Source of the DNA: JBCCGG01 sp039029395
Lineage (GTDB): Bacteria; Pseudomonadota; Alphaproteobacteria; Kiloniellales; JAKSDN01
Reading direction: 5' to 3'
DNA: 64,000 nucleotides
NCBI GenBank assembly: GCA_039029395.1
Contig: JBCCGG010000010.1
Span: 1 to 64,000 of the forward strand
Shown here: one piece after another, positions 58,700-64,000 of the stretch
Layout: the number at the start of each line of letters is the position of its first letter
How positions within the stretch are numbered: the stretch's first letter is position 1
Program-made: the position numbers and the translations under genes
Notes under the pieces: generated by a model
Databases searched by the model: none
The model's input: only the letters and a program-made list of their open reading frames with translations
Told to the model about the DNA's origin: nothing

Positions 58700-59493
58700 G
58701 AGTTCAAATCGGTCTCGAACAGCCGGCCGAACTGAGGCAGCCGGTCTTCTACTCCGGTCAAGCGCAGGCAATGCCAGGCCAGCGCGTGATTGCTTGAGGT
58801 GACCGGTTTGCCGAGCGCCTCTTCCAGCTCGACGACGGTTTGCAGCAGGCGCAGGCTGGTACAGGAGACGAAGACCCCATCGACCTCGTCGGCAACGCCC
58901 AAGGTCAAGGCCGCGTCGCGCACCGACTCAGCGGTGATGCGGGCTGCTTTTCGGTCATCCTCCTCGTTGAAGGAGCCCATGACCGGCACTTGGAATCCGC
59001 CGCCCTCGATGTGGGCGCGCATGGCCTGATTAATCTCTTCAACGTAAGGCGTCAGGAGCGCGATGCGCCGGCAGCCGAGCGCTCCAAAAGCGGCCATAGC
59101 GGCGGCCATTGGCGTGGTGGTCGGTATCCCCGGGCGCGCCTCGTGGATGCGCGCGGCCACAGAGTCGTCCCCGATCACCATGGCACCCGAGGTGCAGCCG
59201 TAGGCAACCACGTCGAGCGGCAGGCCGGGCAATATCACCGCCGTGGCGTCGGCGATGCCGGCCTCCATCTGTTTCAGGGTCTCGGGATTGATCTCCGCCG
59301 CGTTGAAGATTCTGCTCTGATAGAGGCCGACGCCGGGCAGATCGCAAATCTGGCGGAACTCGCTTTCGATGGTCTGGTCGGTCGCCAAGACGATCAGGCC
59401 GATCGCCGCCCTTGGCGCGACCCCGCCGTCCAGCTCGAAGGCCAGGCCCGTGCGGTTGATGGGCGCTTTGTCGGCGATCAAGGGGTCGGACAT
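58696..59493 (-). CDS. Second Asp/Glu/hydantoin racemase superfamily protein (maleate cis-trans isomerase type)
   Basis: 265 residues from ATG 59493, with AGGAGGTGCGTC directly upstream. Catalytic cysteines Cys100 in AYGCTSG and Cys211 in VSCTSLR. Clear paralog of the 39247 protein with an added 20-residue N-terminal tail. Its operon partners upstream (hydantoinase A, RidA, DadA) make amino-acid-type racemisation or hydantoin chemistry attractive, but the family also contains maleate isomerases and EutA. Its stop is convergent with the M28 gene, overlapping by four bases. Confidence 0.85.
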   Translation of the reverse strand: MSDPLIADKAPINRTGLAFELDGGVAPRAAIGLIVLATDQTIESEFRQICDLPGVGLYQSRIFNAAEINPETLKQMEAGIADATAVILPGLPLDVVAYGCTSGAMVIGDDSVAARIHEARPGIPTTTPMAAAMAAFGALGCRRIALLTPYVEEINQAMRAHIEGGGFQVPVMGSFNEEDDRKAARITAESVRDAALTLGVADEVDGVFVSCTSLRLLQTVVELEEALGKPVTSSNHALAWHCLRLTGVEDRLPQFGRLFETDLNS

Positions 59494-59606
59494 GACGCAC
59501 CTCCTCCTTTGCCGTGGCGGGCAGTATAATTCAATCAAGGTACGGGACCGAGCGCTAAATCTTGCGCCGGTTCATGCCTTCCAGGTCAGTTTCCAGATAG
59601 CGGCTG

Positions 59607-60077
59607 CTAGGACTGTTCCGGGTTGGCGGCCCTAGCCCTTTGCAAATCTTCCAGATCGGCCAGGTCTCTGGTGCGACCAGCTGAACTTTTATTGACGATC
59701 AGATCGTCCATGGAGATAAGCGGTACCGTTAGCTCTCCTAAGCGTACGTCGAGCCGATTGCGCCATGCATCTTCAAAGGCGAGACCAGATACGCTCATCA
59801 GAAGATCTATGCGAAATGGTGGATTCCCGAAGGAATACCAGTATCCTTCCGCTTCGAAATCTTGAGCCGTCACCTGATGAAGTGGTGCACCAAATACGGC
59901 AAGCGCACGATAGACCGCCTCGGCATTCTCTGGATTCGTTCCGATCCAGAGATCCAGGTCGTTGGTCGCCCGTGGTTGTGCATGAAAGCCGACAGCATAA
60001 CCGCCGACGATAAGATAGCGCACACTATGTGCGTTGAAGGTTTCTAACAGATCTCTGAAGTCTTTGTTTAGAAACAT
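59607..60077 (-). CDS. Nucleotidyltransferase-fold protein (DUF6036/AbiEii-like)
   Basis: 156 residues. Nucleotidyltransferase signature VGGYAVGFH then DLDLWI (Asp40, Asp42) in the first 45 residues, and MDDLIVNKSSAGRTRDLADLEDL later, the short conserved segment of the minimal family. Such proteins often form the toxin half of a pair. Its 5' end overlaps the small gene before it by about 53 bases, an unusual overlap that suggests co-expression. Target unknown. Confidence 0.8.
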   Translation of the reverse strand: MFLNKDFRDLLETFNAHSVRYLIVGGYAVGFHAQPRATNDLDLWIGTNPENAEAVYRALAVFGAPLHQVTAQDFEAEGYWYSFGNPPFRIDLLMSVSGLAFEDAWRNRLDVRLGELTVPLISMDDLIVNKSSAGRTRDLADLEDLQRARAANPEQS

Positions 60078-60234
60078 CCTCGCCTTTCAATGCGTAGGCC
60101 GCAACCGTCAGGTCCCAGATCGCTTGGAAACGCTGCTCTGGCGGTTGGTTCTGCCAATAGGAGATTGACTCCAGGTCCTGGGTCGGGTCCCCAATTCGGC
60201 CCATCTTTGCGTATGCAAAACGATGTTCGGACAA
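60025..60234 (-). CDS. Small partner protein upstream of the nucleotidyltransferase
   Basis: 69 residues from a TTG at 60234 preceded by AGAGGTGATGC; a TTG at 60252 is possible but without ribosome site. HRFAYAKMGRI near the start and YWQNQPPEQRFQAIWDLTVAAYALKG in the middle are the pattern of a short family that often precedes nucleotidyltransferase genes. No catalytic motif visible. Role perhaps as antitoxin or regulator. Confidence 0.65.
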   Translation of the reverse strand: MSEHRFAYAKMGRIGDPTQDLESISYWQNQPPEQRFQAIWDLTVAAYALKGEDVSKQRLQRSVRNLQRT

Positions 60235-60277
60235 AGCATCACCTCTGCGCAATTATAGCCTGGCTTGGTTCGTTTTG

Positions 60278-61522
60278 TCACTGCACCGTCATGCCCGCCA
60301 GGTCGATCTCCGATGGCCGGCCGGCGATCAAGTCGGCGGTGATACGCGCGGCGCCGCAGGACATGGTCCAGCCCATGTGGCCGTGGCCGCAGTTGTAGGT
60401 CAGGTTCTTCTGGGCGCCGAGGCCGAACAGCGGCGAGCCTTCCGGGGTCATGGGCCTGAGACAAGACCAGTAGCTCGGACGGTCGTAGGCTGCTCCATTC
60501 GGGAAAAGGCCGCGGGCGACCGACAGCATATAGGCGAAATCGGCCGGCTTGTGGCTGGTGTCATAACCGGCGAACTCGGCGGTCGCGGTCACGCGCAGGC
60601 GATTGCCCAGGCGGGCGTAGGCGACCAGGCTGTCCTCGTCGACGCCGCCCAGGGCAGGGGGCTGGTGCTCGGCCTCGACGGGAAGGGTGACCGAGTAACC
60701 CTTGACCGGATAGATCGGCAGCTTGACCCCCAGCGTGCGCGCCAGATTGGCGCTCTGGTTGCCGAGCGCGAGCACATAGTGATCGGCACTCTTTCTGCTA
60801 TTGGCGCAGCGCACAGCCGTCACCCGGTCGCCCTCGACCTCCAGAGCCTCGACCGCTGTGTTGTAGAGAAACCGCACGCCGCGGTCTTCGCAGTGCTTGG
60901 CGAGATTTACCGAGAAGAGATGGGAATCCCCGCTTTCGTCGCTCGGGCAGTAGATCGCGCCGGCGATGGACTCCTTGGCACCGGCCAGGGCCGGCTCCAA
61001 GCGCACCACTTCGTCGGGTTCGACGACTTGGAGATCTTGGCCGTCGTCGGCAAGGATCTTGGTGTTGGCGGCCCCGCGCGCAAAGGATTCGGCCGTACGG
61101 TAGAAGTAGAGTATGCCGCCGGCCGCCTGGTCGTAGGCGACACCGGTCTCCGCCACCACCTGGTTCAAGGCGGCCTGGGAGTAGACGCAGAGCTTGTGCT
61201 TGCGCAGCGTGTTGCGCCGGGCCCCCTCGGCATTGCACTGGCGCAGAAACAGGTAGCACCAGCGCCAGAACAAAGGGTCGCTGCTAAAGCGGAAGCGCAG
61301 CGCCTGGTCGTCGCGCCACAGGGACTTCAGCAAAATCCCCGGCGCGCGGGGCGAGGACCAGGCATAGGCGTGGCCGGGCGCGATCAGGCCAGCGTTCGCG
61401 AAGCTGGTCTCCGCCGCCGGCCGATCGTTGCGCTCGATCACCGTGACGTCGTGACCGTCCTTCAGAAGCTGGTAGGCCGTCGTTACGCCGATCACGCCGG
61501 CGCCCATCACGATGATCTTCAT
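60278..61522 (-). CDS. dadA: D-amino acid dehydrogenase small subunit-type oxidoreductase (DadA)
   Basis: 414 residues from ATG 61522. Flavin motif IIVMGAGVIGVTTAYQLL at the N-terminus, then VIERNDRPAAETSFANAG, typical of DadA. The C-terminal YNCGHGHMGWTMSCGAA flavin/substrate site is also diagnostic. DadA oxidises D-amino acids to 2-oxo acids in the inner membrane with quinone acceptor. It lies 22 bases after RidA, which removes the imine intermediates that such oxidation yields. Confidence 0.93.
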   Translation of the reverse strand: MKIIVMGAGVIGVTTAYQLLKDGHDVTVIERNDRPAAETSFANAGLIAPGHAYAWSSPRAPGILLKSLWRDDQALRFRFSSDPLFWRWCYLFLRQCNAEGARRNTLRKHKLCVYSQAALNQVVAETGVAYDQAAGGILYFYRTAESFARGAANTKILADDGQDLQVVEPDEVVRLEPALAGAKESIAGAIYCPSDESGDSHLFSVNLAKHCEDRGVRFLYNTAVEALEVEGDRVTAVRCANSRKSADHYVLALGNQSANLARTLGVKLPIYPVKGYSVTLPVEAEHQPPALGGVDEDSLVAYARLGNRLRVTATAEFAGYDTSHKPADFAYMLSVARGLFPNGAAYDRPSYWSCLRPMTPEGSPLFGLGAQKNLTYNCGHGHMGWTMSCGAARITADLIAGRPSEIDLAGMTVQ

Positions 61523-61544
61523 CGCGCGGTCCGCCACACTTGGA

Positions 61545-61895
61545 TCAGCGGGCGGCGATGATGCCGATCTCGACGATGAACTTCTGGGCCGCCAGCTTGG
61601 CCTCAATGCACGCCCTCGCCGGCGCCTCGCCCTCGGGCACCCAAGCGTCCCAGACCTCGTTTATTTCGTCGTAGTCGCGGATGTCGGAAAGCCAGATGGT
61701 CGCCGAAAGGATCTTGCCCTTGTCGCTGCCGGCCTCGGCCAGGAGCTTGTCGATCTTGCTCAGGATCGAGCGGGTCTGATCGGCCGCCGAAGTGCTTTCG
61801 GAAACATCGGCGACTTGGCCGGCTAGGTACACGGTGTCGCCGTGGATCACGATCTGGCTCATGCGTTGGCCGATATGGCGTCGTTCAACGGTCAT
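61545..61895 (-). CDS. RidA-family enamine/imine deaminase
   Basis: 116 residues from ATG 61895 (AAGGGGAC upstream). RidA proteins hydrolyse reactive 2-aminoacrylate and imino acids. The family frame is visible: IVIHGDTVYLAGQVA near the start, then ARACIEAKLAAQ, with the key arginine in this segment. The C-terminal KFIVEIGIIAAR agrees. It is coupled in position with DadA, whose reaction gives imino acids, an evident functional pair. Confidence 0.9.
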   Translation of the reverse strand: MTVERRHIGQRMSQIVIHGDTVYLAGQVADVSESTSAADQTRSILSKIDKLLAEAGSDKGKILSATIWLSDIRDYDEINEVWDAWVPEGEAPARACIEAKLAAQKFIVEIGIIAAR

Positions 61896-61968
61896 CTGGG
61901 ACGTCCCCTTCCTGTTGTCCAAGTGGAGGGAGCATAGCGGAGAGAGCGTGCGTGGGGATAGGGGGAGA

Positions 61969-62526
61969 TTACAGGAGCGTGGCGCACCAGGCTTCGGCGT
62001 CGGACCCAGATGGTTCGAGCCGCAGAGGATGGGCGTTGGGCAGCTCTTCCTCGGCGGTCAGCCGGGCGAACTGCTGCAGTGGCCAGTAAACCGCCCGGTG
62101 GGCAACCACCAGGACCGGCCCCGGATGGCCAAGCGATTGCGCCAGTCCACTCAGCACACGTGCGCTGAACGCCGCGTAGGGCTCGCCTCCAGGCGGGGTG
62201 ATCCCCTGGCGCCAATCTACGTCGACCTCTGGCCCGGTTTTGGGACAGCCCTCGAGCTCGCCATAGGCGCATTCCTTGAGGCCGTCGATCACGACAAGGG
62301 GGCAACAGAGCTGCTGGTTCAAAATCTCGGCCGTCTCCCGCGCGCGCCGAAGCGGACTGCTGCAGATCGTCGCGATCGAATGGTCGCGCAACAGTGCCTT
62401 GGCCCGCTCCGCCTGGGCTCGGCCTTCGGCGTTCAGAGGAATATCCCGTTGGCCTTGATAGCGCCGCGCCTTGTTCCAGTCGGTCTCGCCGTGGCGCAGG
62501 AAATAGAAGGGCTGGCGGGGCAGCAC
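61969..62526 (-). CDS. Histidine phosphatase family protein
   Basis: 185 residues. Phosphatase motif FLRHGETDWN near residue 10, with RYQGQRDIPLN and CSSPLRRARETAEI as in phosphoglycerate-mutase-like phosphatases; the second histidine is in VVAHRAVY. Substrate not evident. It follows hydantoinase A by six bases and precedes RidA by 73, so probably the same transcript. Confidence 0.88.
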   Translation of the reverse strand: MLPRQPFYFLRHGETDWNKARRYQGQRDIPLNAEGRAQAERAKALLRDHSIATICSSPLRRARETAEILNQQLCCPLVVIDGLKECAYGELEGCPKTGPEVDVDWRQGITPPGGEPYAAFSARVLSGLAQSLGHPGPVLVVAHRAVYWPLQQFARLTAEEELPNAHPLRLEPSGSDAEAWCATLL

Positions 62527-62532
62527 CGACGC

Positions 62533-64000
62533 CTAACCTACCGTCAGCCGCGGCCGGCCGAAGGCGGTGGCGACGACCTCGGCTTCGATGAACATATCCT
62601 TGCCACCGGCTTCCTTGACGATCTTCTCGGCATGTTCGCTGCGCACTTCGATCTCGTCGGCGCCGGCGTCGCGCGCCTTGTCGAAGGCCAGCGTGCGCGC
62701 TTCTTGCTCGGCGAAGGAAAGCGCTTGATCCAGCTTGGGAAAATCTTGCACGCCACTTTCTACATGGACTCGAAATCGGTCTTCGGTAGGCGCGGTGATC
62801 AAGGCCTTGACGGTTTGGGAAACGCCGCTTGCCACGGCGCCGATGGCGTTTGTGACGCCGGCGTGCTCGGGCACCACCAGGCGGGTGTTGAGGCGCTTGG
62901 CGATCTCCGGGTAGTAGGTCGCGGCCGGCGCGCCGATGCCGACCAGGGGCTGGCCAAGCTTTACCGTGAAGTCGACAAGGGGCTGGGTTGCTTCCTTGTC
63001 GATCAGGGCGCGCTCGATGATCGCCTGGGAGAAGCTGCCCGGTGTTTCTAGGCCGAGACCTTCCTCCTCGGACATGGCCGCGGAGACCAGCGCCTTGCCG
63101 GACTGTATGACCAGCAGGTCGACGACCCGGCGTCCGAAGGCTTCGCCGCCGGCCGGCGCCTTGGCCTCGATCTGGGCCAGGTGGCGCACCCAGAGCTGAG
63201 CGCCCAGCCGAGCGGCCGCGCCGTTCCAGTCGCTCTGCCAGCCGAGCAGGTGGCTGGCGTCGCTCGGCGTGAAGGCGGCCTGAATCACAAGGCCCCGGTC
63301 AATCAGGCGCTGCAGGGGTCGGGCCAGGTGGTGATCGGCCAGGAGCTGCTCCAGCGCGACCGGGCCGCCCTCAAGCGCCTGCCAGGCCTTGCGCTCGCCG
63401 CTGGTCAGGCTGCCCGCCTCGGCGTCAAGCGGCCGCAGGCGCATCGCGAAGCGGCCGTCGTGATCGCCGGGCGCCTCGCGTGCCGCCTGGGCCTCCAGAG
63501 TGGCCAGATGTTCGGGATGCTGGTGTGTCAGCAGGCTGAGCGGCACGGCGCGCCGGGGGCCGACCACGAGGCGTTTGTCGTCGTCGAGGCGCACCTCGCT
63601 GTCGCCACCGAGCCCCACCGTGTGGACCGCGACCGCTTCCACCATGGTGCGCCAGCCGCCAACCCGGGCGCCGTCCCGATTGAGGCTCGGCCGGCCGTCG
63701 CGCAAGAGCGCGATGTCGGTCGTGGTGCCGCCGATGTCGGAGACCAGCACATCGTCCTCACCGGAAAGGTAACGCGCGCCGACCACGCTGGCGGCCGGTC
63801 CCGAGAGGATCGTCTCGATCGGACGGGTCAGCGCGGTCTCGGCCGCCAAGAGGGAGCCGTCGCCCTTGACGACCATGAGCGGCGCTTCGATGCCCTCGGC
63901 GGCTTGAATGCCCTGGACCGCCAGGATCAGATGTTGCAACAGGGGAATCAGGCGACCGTTCAAGACCGCGGTCATGGCCCGGCGCGGCGCGTCCAAATCG
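62533..64000 (-). CDS. Hydantoinase/5-oxoprolinase subunit A (HyuA), 5' part beyond the window
   Basis: Partial: the C-terminal 488 residues are present and the frame is open to the window edge. LMVVKGDGSLLAAE, the SGPAASVVGARYLSG segment and VSDIGGTTTDIALLRDG are ATP-binding motifs of HyuA, an ATP-dependent hydantoin or oxoproline hydrolase subunit. The C-terminus ends in a helical extension with GGKDMFIEAEVV. A HyuB partner would normally be adjacent; none is visible downstream, so HyuB may be fused or upstream outside the window. First of a set with histidine phosphatase, RidA and DadA. Confidence 0.9.
   Translation of the reverse strand, partial: DLDAPRRAMTAVLNGRLIPLLQHLILAVQGIQAAEGIEAPLMVVKGDGSLLAAETALTRPIETILSGPAASVVGARYLSGEDDVLVSDIGGTTTDIALLRDGRPSLNRDGARVGGWRTMVEAVAVHTVGLGGDSEVRLDDDKRLVVGPRRAVPLSLLTHQHPEHLATLEAQAAREAPGDHDGRFAMRLRPLDAEAGSLTSGERKAWQALEGGPVALEQLLADHHLARPLQRLIDRGLVIQAAFTPSDASHLLGWQSDWNGAAARLGAQLWVRHLAQIEAKAPAGGEAFGRRVVDLLVIQSGKALVSAAMSEEEGLGLETPGSFSQAIIERALIDKEATQPLVDFTVKLGQPLVGIGAPAATYYPEIAKRLNTRLVVPEHAGVTNAIGAVASGVSQTVKALITAPTEDRFRVHVESGVQDFPKLDQALSFAEQEARTLAFDKARDAGADEIEVRSEHAEKIVKEAGGKDMFIEAEVVATAFGRPRLTVG

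Noticed and set aside
1..64000. CRISPR arrays, rRNA, tRNA, IS elements or prophage
   Set aside because: No regularly spaced repeats, tRNA-like cloverleaf, transposase or phage genes were found on reading either strand.

Overview
The window is a GC-rich chromosomal segment with dense gene packing, few insertions and no rRNA, tRNA, IS element or CRISPR array that I can see. Gene content points to an alphaproteobacterium, probably a marine one related to the Rhodospirillales/Kiloniellales. The clues are a TrcR-type DUF1013 regulator next to a quinone oxidoreductase and DUF1192, an RpoE/ChrR pair, a DddQ-type DMSP lyase, a type B PutA, and serine-cycle genes. The lineage is an inference from gene families, not from a marker RNA.

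Layout. 1-1.7 kb (minus): a partial Tat-exported peptide-type binding protein preceded by a PuuB-like FAD oxidoreductase, with an XRE regulator divergent from them. 2.8-4.4 kb: PPK2 and a methyltransferase, divergent. 4.4-13.3 kb: a LysR gene divergent from a six-gene serine-cycle operon (orphan CoA-ligase-like domain, sga, mtkA, mtkB, hprA, ppc). 13.4-19.4 kb (plus): a large FAD/GcvT fusion of the dimethylglycine dehydrogenase type, then a propionyl-CoA-synthetase-like ligase overlapping a DMSP lyase, then an SDR. A perfect FNR/FixK box lies before the ligase. 19.7-21.8 kb: trcR, quinone oxidoreductase, DUF1192. 22-26.3 kb: a surface and cytoskeleton block (two PEP-CTERM proteins, a TadG-like VWA protein, bactofilin), followed by an orphan terminator that may end a small RNA. 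26.6-31.8 kb (minus): putA translationally coupled to a patatin. 31.9-37.6 kb: amidohydrolase, D-arginine-dehydrogenase-like oxidase, fatty-acid cis/trans isomerase, methyltransferase and a PepSY protein.

37.8-46.8 kb is one long minus-strand operon: DapA-family lyase, LivK-type binding protein, LivH, LivM, LivG, LivF, an Asp/Glu-racemase-family enzyme and a class III aminotransferase. It looks like an uptake-plus-catabolism unit for an amino acid or similar compound. 46.9-48.1 kb is the ECF sigma factor with its ChrR-like anti-sigma factor. 48.4-50 kb: a GNAT and an amidinotransferase-fold enzyme. 50.5-53.9 kb: a peptide-type ABC transporter with a fused double ATPase and no adjacent binding protein. 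54.2-58.7 kb: Flp pilin, GloB-like hydrolase, a flavin disulfide reductase, a LysE-like membrane protein and an M28 peptidase. 58.7-64 kb (minus): hydantoinase A (cut by the window end), histidine phosphatase, RidA, DadA, a small-protein/nucleotidyltransferase pair and a second Asp/Glu-racemase-family enzyme.

How it works together. The window is dominated by small-molecule import and oxidation of amines, amino acids and methylated osmolytes. The GcvT fusion could pass one-carbon units to tetrahydrofolate and so to the neighbouring serine-cycle genes. DMSP lyase would give acrylate, which the overlapping acyl-CoA ligase could activate. That link is the most interesting hypothesis here; the sequence shows adjacency and conserved active-site residues, not substrates.
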